Source: Blastocatellia bacterium (GTDB lineage Bacteria > Acidobacteriota > Blastocatellia > Pyrinomonadales > Pyrinomonadaceae). From it: 8,729 bases of DNA. Positions 1 through 5,797 of this stretch are shown one piece after another. Each line of letters opens with the position of its first letter. Position 1 is the first letter of the stretch. The translations under genes and the position numbers were made by a program. The notes under the pieces are model-generated. The model was not told the DNA's origin, did no database searches, and saw only the letters and a program-made list of their open reading frames with translations. The DNA is taken from NCBI GenBank assembly GCA_013695195.1, contig JACDAY010000195.1:1-8729 (forward strand), read 5' to 3'.

Positions 1-549
1 ACTCTTTATGCCTTTTCGACGGAAAATTGGAAGCGTCCGAAAGCGGAGGTCTCCGCTTTAATGTCGATGCTGAAACGTTATTTGCGGAGCGAGCTTAAGG
101 AAGTTCACCGCAACAATATTCGATTTCAAGCAATCGGAAACATCGATGGGCTTGCCGAGGATGTGCGTAAAGAGATTGCCGCGGCAATGGACTTTACGGC
201 GCGAAACACGGGAACCATTTTGAGTGTTGCTCTCAATTACGGCGGCCGCGCCGAAATTCTGGAAGCCTGCAGGAAAGCGGCACTGGCGCTGCTCGACCAT
301 GGCGATCCGATTGAGAAGTTGGCCGAAGAAGATATCCAGCGCAACCTTTATACCCACGGCCTGCCCGACGTAGATCTGCTGATCAGAACGAGTGGTGAAA
401 TGCGTATCTCGAATTTTCTGTTGTGGCAGATCGCATACAGTGAAATATACGTTACACCGACGCTGTTTCCCGATTTTCGGCGGGACGAGATATTCAAAGC
501 GATATTGGAATACCAGAAACGCGACCGGCGTTTCGGAGACGTGAAATAA
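1..549 (+). CDS. uppS: Isoprenyl transferase / undecaprenyl diphosphate synthase, 5'-truncated by window edge
   Basis: This is a cis-prenyltransferase that condenses isopentenyl diphosphate units onto farnesyl diphosphate to make the C55 lipid carrier for peptidoglycan and surface polysaccharides; it is a soluble, membrane-associated enzyme. The frame is open from base 1. The first residues read LYAFSTENWKRP, the family's substrate-binding segment, and later come NYGGR, VDLLIRTSGE followed by MRISNFLLWQ, and SEIY, which hold the conserved Arg, Ser and Glu residues of the active site and dimer interface. About 182 residues are visible against roughly 240-250 for the family, so the first ~65 residues, including the catalytic Asp loop, lie before the window. 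RTSGE replaces the commoner RTGGE, and LFPDF the commoner LWPDF; both are mild variations. The adjacency to cdsA is a widespread order (frr-uppS-cdsA-dxr-rseP) and supports the call. Confidence 0.95.
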   Translation, partial: TLYAFSTENWKRPKAEVSALMSMLKRYLRSELKEVHRNNIRFQAIGNIDGLAEDVRKEIAAAMDFTARNTGTILSVALNYGGRAEILEACRKAALALLDHGDPIEKLAEEDIQRNLYTHGLPDVDLLIRTSGEMRISNFLLWQIAYSEIYVTPTLFPDFRRDEIFKAILEYQKRDRRFGDVK

Positions 550-576
550 AATGTATAACCGGAATTTTAATGCTTC

Positions 577-582
577 TATAAT
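577..582 (+). promoter_or_regulatory. Possible -10 box upstream of cdsA
   Basis: A perfect TATAAT lies 140 bp before the cdsA start. The matching -35 position at 17-bp spacing (554-559) reads TATAAC, a poor match to TTGACA. It could give cdsA a promoter separate from uppS. The site also falls in the loop of a small hairpin (CCGGAA 559-564 with TTCCGG 583-588), so the match may be fortuitous in AT-rich spacer. Low confidence. Confidence 0.22.
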
Positions 583-602
583 TTCCGGCTGAAGGTTATT
601 TT

Positions 603-684
603 CGGAATAGCTGACAGCTAAAAGCTGTTAATAAAACTCGCTCCGAAATTATCAATTATCAGCTTTTAGCTATTAGTTATTCCG
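603..684. repeat. Imperfect 29-bp inverted repeat in the uppS-cdsA spacer
   Basis: The left arm at 603-631 and the right arm at 656-684 are reverse complements at 25 of 29 positions, separated by a 24-bp loop. Each arm contains the smaller palindrome AGCT-AAA-AGCT, so nested hairpins are possible. No T-tract follows the right arm, so a simple intrinsic terminator is unlikely. It looks like a dispersed palindromic intergenic element, or an mRNA hairpin between uppS and cdsA that could stabilise or attenuate the transcript. The repeat is directly visible; its role is inference. Confidence 0.8.
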
Positions 685-721
685 CAGACAGACATTTGAG
701 TTTATTCGTTAGAAACATTCC

Positions 722-1561
722 ATGAAAACAAGGACCTTAACAGCGATCGTTGCACTGCCGATTTTGATAGCGTCGATCGTTTTACCCGTCTTCTTCCCGC
801 AAACAATTTGGGTGTTTGTTGTGATCGCAGTGTTTGCAATAGCAGCCGGCCTGTTCGAATTTTTCTTGCTAACCAAAAAACTGGAGTTAAAAGCGGACGC
901 GGCCGTCGCTTACCTGGGAGCTGCCGCTCTGGTTGTTGCTTTTATGTTTGACGCTCCGGCAAAGGCTCCAGATCTGCTGCTTCTCACTCTGGTTTTATTC
1001 GTGATCGGCGTGTTCGCATCGCAAACGTTTCGTTTCCGAAAGGATTTTTCCAAGATGCTGGCGGGAATTGGTGTAACAATACTCGGCGTTTTGTACATTG
1101 TTTTTCTTGGCGGATTTTTAATATCGACACGTGTCGGTTTTGAAAACTACCCCGGGCTCTCGACCGATCTTCTCGCCTACTTTTTTCTTGTGATAATGGG
1201 TTCGGACGTTGGCTCTTATTTTGCGGGAACCACCTTTGGAAAACATAAGCTGGCACCGGAGATTTCCCCCGGAAAAACCTGGGAAGGCTTGATTGGCGGC
1301 ATTATGACGGCGGCGGGTTTTGCAGCGCTCGCGACTTTTTCGTTCTTTCCGGATTTACCTTATAAATTTTCTATTCCGCTCGGCATTGTTATGGCGGTAG
1401 TCGGCGCCCTTGGCGATCTGGCGGAGAGCGCTTTAAAACGCGGTTCAAAAGTAAAAGACGCCGCAAGCATCCTGCCGGGACACGGCGGCCTGCTCGACAG
1501 GCTCGACAGTTTGCTTTTCAACGCGGCTATCCTGTATTATTTTGCTCGGTTTTATTTTTAA
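722..1561 (+). CDS. cdsA: Phosphatidate cytidylyltransferase (CDP-diglyceride synthase)
   Basis: This integral inner-membrane enzyme converts phosphatidate and CTP to CDP-diacylglycerol and pyrophosphate, the entry to bacterial phospholipids. The 279-residue length is normal for the family. Several hydrophobic segments are visible, starting with a helix at residues ~7-30 and more around 31-50, 60-75, 83-98, 112-132 and 150-170. The C-terminal part carries SPGKTWEGLIGG and then the family signature: SALKRGSKVKD at ~237-247, followed by LPGHGGLLDRLDS, which includes the metal-binding Lys-Asp and Asp-Arg-x-Asp residues. No convincing Shine-Dalgarno precedes the ATG; I chose it because MKTR followed by a hydrophobic helix is the typical N-terminus. 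The gene lies 172 bp after uppS and is followed by a strong terminator, so the usual downstream dxr and rseP are not linked here. Confidence 0.96.
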   Translation: MKTRTLTAIVALPILIASIVLPVFFPQTIWVFVVIAVFAIAAGLFEFFLLTKKLELKADAAVAYLGAAALVVAFMFDAPAKAPDLLLLTLVLFVIGVFASQTFRFRKDFSKMLAGIGVTILGVLYIVFLGGFLISTRVGFENYPGLSTDLLAYFFLVIMGSDVGSYFAGTTFGKHKLAPEISPGKTWEGLIGGIMTAAGFAALATFSFFPDLPYKFSIPLGIVMAVVGALGDLAESALKRGSKVKDAASILPGHGGLLDRLDSLLFNAAILYYFARFYF

Positions 1562-1635
1562 TGATTTTAGAATGAACGCAGTTCGGTTTAACGACGATAA
1601 TAATTGATCGGCGAGAGCGTTATTTTCCGACGTTC

Positions 1636-1674
1636 CGCCTTTCGTTTGTCATAAATCGAAAGGCGTTTTTGTTT
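1636..1674 (+). terminator. Rho-independent terminator after cdsA
   Basis: A perfect 9-bp stem, CGCCTTTCG (1636-1644) with CGAAAGGCG (1657-1665), closes a 12-nt loop and is followed directly by TTTTTGTTT. It lies 75 bp after the cdsA stop and should end the uppS-cdsA transcript before the GxxExxY cassette. Confidence 0.88.
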
Positions 1675-1680
1675 GGGAAT

Positions 1681-1711
1681 TTGCCCGCGAATTACGCGAA
1701 TAAACGCGAAT
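1681..1711. repeat. Left arm of inverted repeat bracketing the GxxExxY gene
   Basis: This 31-bp arm matches the reverse complement of 2170-2200 at 28 of 31 positions. It contains three copies of CGCGAAT starting at 1686, 1695 and 1705, 9 and 10 bp apart, close to one helical turn. The arm starts 7 bp after the T-rich tail of the cdsA terminator and ends 7 bp before the GxxExxY start codon. It could be a mobile-element end, a protein-binding iteron array, or both. Confidence 0.9.
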
Positions 1712-1718
1712 ATTAAGA

Positions 1719-2162
1719 ATGGCTGATATTGTTTATACAGAAGAAAGCTTCAAGATAATTGGCTCTTGTTTCGAAGTATATAATCAGAAAGGATTCGGAT
1801 TTACCGAGCCGATTTATCAGGAGTGTTTGCAAATTGAATTTTCGCTTCAAGGAATTCCTTTTATTGCGCAGCCGGAACTCCAACAGTGTTATAAAGGTAA
1901 ATTGCTAAATCAGTTCTTCAAACCCGATTTCATTTGTTTCGAAAAAATCATAGTTGAAATTAAATCCGTCGCCTCTATTATCGACGCCCATCGGGCACAA
2001 GCAATAAATTATTTGAATGCTACAGGTTTCGAGCTTGCACTGCTGATAAATTTCGGCCAGCACCCGAAACTTGAGCACGAACGACTCGCAAAATCTAAAA
2101 AGTTCGCGGCGGCCCTGAGCATATCGGATGAAATTGGAAGCTGGCTACAGGACAAAAATTAA
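1719..2162 (+). CDS. GxxExxY family protein (PD-(D/E)XK nuclease-like)
   Basis: This 147-residue protein belongs to the GxxExxY family. The name motif is visible as GFTEPIY at residues ~27-33, after a GSCFEVYNQKG helix that matches the family's usual N-terminus. A nuclease-like core follows: KPDFICFEKIIVEIKSV at ~68-84, where Asp, Glu and Lys fit a PD-(D/E)XK catalytic pattern. AQAINYLNATG, then a hydrophobic strand and NFG, complete the family pattern. The biological role of the family is not established; it often occurs in many copies per genome. The start is the first in-frame ATG. It has only a weak TAAG upstream and sits 7 bp from the left repeat arm. The gene is AT-richer than its neighbours and lies inside a 31-bp inverted repeat pair, suggesting a transferable cassette. 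No transposase or partner gene is seen. Confidence 0.88.
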   Translation: MADIVYTEESFKIIGSCFEVYNQKGFGFTEPIYQECLQIEFSLQGIPFIAQPELQQCYKGKLLNQFFKPDFICFEKIIVEIKSVASIIDAHRAQAINYLNATGFELALLINFGQHPKLEHERLAKSKKFAAALSISDEIGSWLQDKN

Positions 2163-2169
2163 ACTCTTC

Positions 2170-2200
2170 ATTCGCGCCTATTCGCGTTATTCGCGGGCAA
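2170..2200. repeat. Right arm of inverted repeat bracketing the GxxExxY gene
   Basis: This is the mirror of 1681-1711, with ATTCGCG units starting at 2170, 2180 and 2189. It starts 7 bp after the GxxExxY stop and ends 11 bp before the aspS ATG, so it takes up the position where an aspS ribosome-binding site or -10 box would normally lie. No target-site duplication is evident just outside the two arms. Confidence 0.9.
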
Positions 2201-2211
2201 TATCTTTTTTT

Positions 2212-4020
2212 ATGTTGGACACTTTAGGAAATTTGGAGAGAACGCACACCTGCGGAGAATTGCGCGAAAGCGATGTCGGAAAGCAGGTTGTCTTAATGGG
2301 CTGGGTTGCAAAGAAGCGTGACTTCGGCGTTTTCACGTTTATCGATCTCCGTGACCGCGGAGGCCTAACTCAGGTAGTGGTCAGCGAAGAGACCGCCAAA
2401 GAGGCCCATGTTAAAGCTAAAAATCTTCGCGGAGAATTTGTCCTCGCTGTAAGAGGCGAGGTCGTTTCGCGGGCCGATGGGACGCACAATTCAAAGCTTG
2501 CAACGGGCGATATTGAGGTAAAAGTCGGGGAAATTCTTGTCTTGAACGAAGCGAAGGTTCCGCCGTTTCAGCTTGAAGTTGCCGGCACCGAAAATCTCGC
2601 GAGCGAAGATACACGCCTTAAATACCGTTATCTCGACCTTCGCCGCCCGCGGCTTCAGCACAATATTCTGACGCGCGCGAAAGCGGTGGCGAGGATCCGC
2701 GAATACATGGATGAACGCGGGTTTATTGAGATAGAAACTCCGATCCTGTTGAAGTCCACGCCGGAAGGCGCACGCGATTTTATCGTTCCCTCGCGTATCC
2801 ACACGGGCAAGTTCTTTGCGCTTCCACAGTCGCCGCAAATTTTGAAGCAGATAACAATGATTGCCGGATTCGACAAATATTATCAAATCGCCCGCTGCTT
2901 CCGTGATGAGGATCTTCGAGCCGACCGGCAGCCAGAATTTACGCAGCTTGACGTGGAGATGTCGTTCGCCAACGCCGAAATGGTCTATCGCGTAATGGAA
3001 GGCGTTTTCGGCCACGTCTTCAAGCTGATAAATGTCGATCTGCCCGAACAATGGCCGCGGATGACATATGCCGAAGCTATGCGGCGTTACGGCAGCGATA
3101 AGCCCGATCTGCGTTTCGAAATGGAATTACAGGATCTTTCAGGCGAATTGACGGACACCGATTTTTCGCCGTTCGCGGAAGTTTTGGGCAAAGGCGGCGA
3201 AATTAAAGCGGTCGTAGTTAAAGGCAAGGCCGATTATTCCCGCAAGGTTTTGGATGAGCTGCAGGAATTCGTAAAACGCTACGGCGCGAGCGGTCTGGCG
3301 TGGATAAAATTGGGCGATGAAACAACGTCGTCCTTATTAAAAGTTTTGGGTCTAGGCACGATTGAACGCCTTGCTTCAACCGCAAAAGCCGAAAAAGGTG
3401 ATGCGATTTTGATGGTTGCGGGCAAAAAATCCGTGGTCGCGGCCGCTCTTGGAGCTTTGCGAAATGAGATCGGCAAACGTGAAAATTCGATCGACAGGAG
3501 CGCTTACCGGACTTTGATCGTAACGGAGTTTCCGATGTTCGAGCACGACGAGGACACCGATAGATACACGGCCGCGCATCATCCATTCACGTCGCCGATG
3601 GACGAGGACCTCGAGCTTTTTAAACAAGCGGTTGAAAACGACGCGGAGCATCATCTGCTGGGACAGGTGCGTGCAAAAGCCTACGACGCCGTGATAAACG
3701 GCTATGAATGCGCCGGCGGCTCGATCCGCATTCATCAAAAGGAAATACAGGCTTTGAATTTTAAAGCTTTGGGGATGTCAATTGAAAAAGCGCGTGAGCA
3801 ATTCGGCTTCTTCCTCGACGCTCTCGAATATGGAACGCCGCCGCACGGCGGATTCGCCGCCGGTATCGAACGCACCTGTATGATCCTTTGCGGCACAGAA
3901 AATATCCGCGACGTTATGGCCTTCCCGAAAACCGCATCGGCGCAGGATTTGATGATGGACTCGCCGGGAGAGATTGATGGTGCGCAGTTGGGTGAATTAG
4001 GAATTAAAGTAAACGATTAA
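2212..4020 (+). CDS. aspS: Aspartyl-tRNA synthetase, bacterial type
   Basis: This cytoplasmic class II synthetase charges tRNA(Asp) with aspartate. The product is 602 residues from the ATG at 2212, as expected for the bacterial type. The order is: N-terminal OB-fold anticodon-binding domain (CGELR, then GWVAKKRDFG and FIDLRDRGG); motif 1 (RGFIEIETP, ~169-177); the aspartate/tRNA region with SPQILKQ; motif 2 (FRDEDLRADRQPEF, ~230-243); the GAD insertion (~290-415); and motif 3 (GGFAAGIER, ~546-554), followed by RDVMAFPKT. The frame stays open upstream to an ATG at 2128 inside the GxxExxY gene. That would translate the repeat arm into a non-conserved extension, so I chose 2212, where MLDTLGNLERTHTCGELR matches the family's normal N-terminus. 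No clear Shine-Dalgarno is visible. Phe38 occupies the variable site of the KRDFG loop linked to tRNA discrimination. Confidence 0.97.
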   Translation: MLDTLGNLERTHTCGELRESDVGKQVVLMGWVAKKRDFGVFTFIDLRDRGGLTQVVVSEETAKEAHVKAKNLRGEFVLAVRGEVVSRADGTHNSKLATGDIEVKVGEILVLNEAKVPPFQLEVAGTENLASEDTRLKYRYLDLRRPRLQHNILTRAKAVARIREYMDERGFIEIETPILLKSTPEGARDFIVPSRIHTGKFFALPQSPQILKQITMIAGFDKYYQIARCFRDEDLRADRQPEFTQLDVEMSFANAEMVYRVMEGVFGHVFKLINVDLPEQWPRMTYAEAMRRYGSDKPDLRFEMELQDLSGELTDTDFSPFAEVLGKGGEIKAVVVKGKADYSRKVLDELQEFVKRYGASGLAWIKLGDETTSSLLKVLGLGTIERLASTAKAEKGDAILMVAGKKSVVAAALGALRNEIGKRENSIDRSAYRTLIVTEFPMFEHDEDTDRYTAAHHPFTSPMDEDLELFKQAVENDAEHHLLGQVRAKAYDAVINGYECAGGSIRIHQKEIQALNFKALGMSIEKAREQFGFFLDALEYGTPPHGGFAAGIERTCMILCGTENIRDVMAFPKTASAQDLMMDSPGEIDGAQLGELGIKVND

Positions 4021-4047
4021 TAATTGCCGGTAATTGGTGTTAATCTT

Positions 4048-4077
4048 AAAAGGAATTCCAACATGCGTATGCTATGA
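4048..4077 (+). promoter_or_regulatory. Shine-Dalgarno with four-codon leader ORF overlapping the cytochrome b start
   Basis: AAAAGGA (4048-4054) is 8 nt from an ATG at 4063 that opens ATG-CGT-ATG-CTA-TGA. The stop of this minicistron (4075-4077) overlaps the cytochrome b ATG (4074-4076) as ATGA. The same Shine-Dalgarno lies 19 nt from the cytochrome ATG, too far for normal use. The in-frame region upstream of 4074 has no other ATG, GTG or TTG before a stop at 4047. Translation of the cytochrome by re-initiation after the tiny leader is a plausible reading, not proven. Confidence 0.45.
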
Positions 4078-4775
4078 CGAAACAATTGGAGAAAAAACAT
4101 TCTCTGGCCGTCCGATGGCTGCATTGGATAAGCTTTCCGCTTTTGGCTTTGATGATCTGGAGCGGTTTGCTGATTTATTGGGCAAATGCAATTTATGGCT
4201 TTAAGATTTTCGGATACGAATTATTTCATTTTTTCCCAACTTGGTTTTACGATATTCTAGGTATTCCGTTACGGCTTGCGGAAGGAATTTCGCTCCATTT
4301 CTTTTTTATGTGGTTTTTCGCGCTCAACGGCGTGATTTACGTTTTATATTTAATTTTTTCGGGCGAATGGCGTGCAATACTACCCGTTCCCGGCTCGTTC
4401 AAACGAGCTGCTTTGGTTTCGCTTCACGATCTGCATATTTTAAAAAAACTTCCGCCGCAGGGTAAATACAACGACGCTCAGCGCATCGCCTATACCGGCG
4501 TAATTCTTCTGGGCGCCGGTTCCATTATTACTGGTTTGGCAATTTACAAACCGCTTCAACTTTCCTGGTTGACCTGGATTTTGGGCGGCTACGAATGGGC
4601 GCGATGGGAACATTTCTGGGTGATGATTTTATTTGTTCTGTTTTTTGTCGTTCATGTCATTCAGGTCCTACTTGCGGGTTGGAACAATTTTCGCTCGATG
4701 ATAACAGGTTTTGAAGTGGTCAAGACAGATGCCGTCGCGACTGAAACTATGGTGGAGGAAGGAGCGAAAGTATGA
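4074..4775 (+). CDS. Cytochrome b (cytochrome b561 / Ni-hydrogenase b-type family), electron-transfer partner of the molybdoenzyme
   Basis: A 233-residue, four-helix di-haem cytochrome b of the inner membrane that likely passes electrons between the quinone pool and a periplasmic partner. Membrane segments are visible at ~15-37, 72-95, 138-158 and 180-202. Candidate haem ligands are His17 (in RWLHW), His75 (SLHFF), and His180 and His194 of the last helix. The GKYNDAQRIAY stretch before helix 3 is typical of formate-dehydrogenase and hydrogenase type b cytochromes. It overlaps the next gene by ATGA, so the two are translationally coupled. The arrangement resembles MsrPQ (YedYZ), but the membrane subunit does not look like the six-helix MsrQ ferric-reductase type. 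The gap to aspS is only 53 bp, so read-through from aspS is possible. Confidence 0.88.
   Translation: MTKQLEKKHSLAVRWLHWISFPLLALMIWSGLLIYWANAIYGFKIFGYELFHFFPTWFYDILGIPLRLAEGISLHFFFMWFFALNGVIYVLYLIFSGEWRAILPVPGSFKRAALVSLHDLHILKKLPPQGKYNDAQRIAYTGVILLGAGSIITGLAIYKPLQLSWLTWILGGYEWARWEHFWVMILFVLFFVVHVIQVLLAGWNNFRSMITGFEVVKTDAVATETMVEEGAKV
4754..4764 (+). promoter_or_regulatory. Strong Shine-Dalgarno deciding the molybdoenzyme start
   Basis: GGAGGAAGGAG lies 7 nt before the ATG at 4772, and that ATG overlaps the cytochrome b stop. It supports translation from 4772 rather than from the later ATG at 4940, which sits directly before the twin-arginine motif and has no comparable site. Confidence 0.75.
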
Positions 4776-5671
4776 GCGAAGATAAAGGATTGGATAACGA
4801 AGTTTTGCTTGAAAAAGTGCGTGAGATCGAAGCGGCTAAACGCGATGACAAAATAATTGATAAAGAAAATACGGCTTATATACTGGGTGAAAAAAGCGGG
4901 TTGAGCGCGCCGTTAACGGATGGCGAAGCGGGCAAAATAATGTCGCGGCGTTCGAGACGCTCGTTTTTGATAGGAGGAGCGGCGGCAGTGGCGGGTTATT
5001 TCGGCTATAGATGGCTGCGGCAGCCCGATAACTTTTATATTTTTGAGCGGATGTTCAGGTTCAACGAAAATGTCAGCCAGACGTTTTTCGAGAGTTCGGA
5101 TCTTGCGCCCGAATTTCCTCGCGAGCTTGCCGGAGCCCGAGTCAACGGCTTGATCGGAATGGGCGAAGATTTTAGTGCGGATAGCTGGCGTTTGCAGGTT
5201 ACAGGCTTATCGAACCCGCAGCAGTTTTCTTTAGACGAAATAAAATCCCTTCCTCGCACGGAAATGACGACCGAGCTAAAATGTATCGAAGGCTGGAGTA
5301 TAATTTGTAACTGGACCGGCGTGAGATTTTCCGATTTTGCCGCCCAATTTTTTCCCGTCCTGCGGGACGGCGGAACACCGAATCTGCAGCGTCTGCCTGA
5401 AAATCTTACTCAATACGTTTCTTTGGTTACGCCAGACCAAGGGTATTATGTCGGCTGGGATATGCAAAGCATTCTTCACCCGCAAACTCTCCTGGCTTAT
5501 GAAATGAACGGAGAGCCGCTAAAACCCGAACACGGCGCGCCATTGAGATTAGTTTCAGCTACCAAATACGGAATCAAGCAGTTAAAACGCATCGGAAGCA
5601 TCGAATTCACAAACGTGCGTCCGGCCGACTATTGGGCGGAACAAGGGTACGACTGGTACTCCGGGCATTGA
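4772..5671 (+). CDS. Tat-exported molybdopterin-dependent oxidoreductase (sulfite oxidase fold)
   Basis: A 299-residue member of the oxidoreductase molybdopterin-binding family (sulfite oxidase / MsrP / YedY fold). The likely Mo-ligand Cys171 lies in ELKCIEGWS, followed by NWTGVRFSDF; the C-terminal part has EHGAPLRLVSATKYGIKQ, the usual cofactor-binding loop ending in a Lys-rich stretch. A twin-arginine signal is clear: SRRSFLIGG with Arg62-Arg63, then a short hydrophobic run at ~65-79. No good Ala-x-Ala cleavage site follows, so it may stay membrane-anchored with its catalytic domain in the periplasm. Unusually, a 56-residue charged, cytoplasm-facing segment precedes the Tat motif; a second ATG at 4940 (Met57) would remove it. 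Coupling to the cytochrome b argues for electron exchange with quinones. The substrate cannot be read from sequence: sulfite, methionine sulfoxide or another oxyanion or S-oxide are all possible. Confidence 0.92.
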   Translation: MSEDKGLDNEVLLEKVREIEAAKRDDKIIDKENTAYILGEKSGLSAPLTDGEAGKIMSRRSRRSFLIGGAAAVAGYFGYRWLRQPDNFYIFERMFRFNENVSQTFFESSDLAPEFPRELAGARVNGLIGMGEDFSADSWRLQVTGLSNPQQFSLDEIKSLPRTEMTTELKCIEGWSIICNWTGVRFSDFAAQFFPVLRDGGTPNLQRLPENLTQYVSLVTPDQGYYVGWDMQSILHPQTLLAYEMNGEPLKPEHGAPLRLVSATKYGIKQLKRIGSIEFTNVRPADYWAEQGYDWYSGH

Positions 5672-5726
5672 CGTTAGCTGACGGAAATTCTAGTAATAGT
5701 TCAGTTTTGCAATTGCGGAAAGATTA

Positions 5727-5745
5727 AAGCCTGCGGAGCGGGCTT
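5727..5745. terminator. GC-rich hairpin after the molybdoenzyme gene
   Basis: AAGCCTGC (5727-5734) pairs with GCGGGCTT (5738-5745) in 8 bp with one G-T wobble around a GGA loop, 56 bp after the stop. No T-tract follows on the + strand (AATAACTA), so it is a weak terminator candidate. It could instead be an mRNA 3' stabiliser. Confidence 0.4.
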
Positions 5746-5797
5746 AATAACTACAGCTACGCGTGCAGCCATTTTACGGCAGCAGACATCCTTTCCA

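Noticed and set aside
2128..2211. N-terminal extension of AspRS from the ATG at 2128
   Set aside because: It would overlap the GxxExxY gene and translate the repeat arm, adding 28 residues not seen in the family.
2491..3051. 186-codon open frame on the minus strand inside aspS
   Set aside because: It lies wholly opposite a highly conserved synthetase, shows no recognisable motif and is explained by codon bias of the + strand gene.
5678..5797. Upstream in-frame extension of the ATE-like gene, with several Cys codons
   Set aside because: There is no ATG, GTG or TTG in the open stretch, and the sequence includes a hairpin; kept only as a note in the finding.
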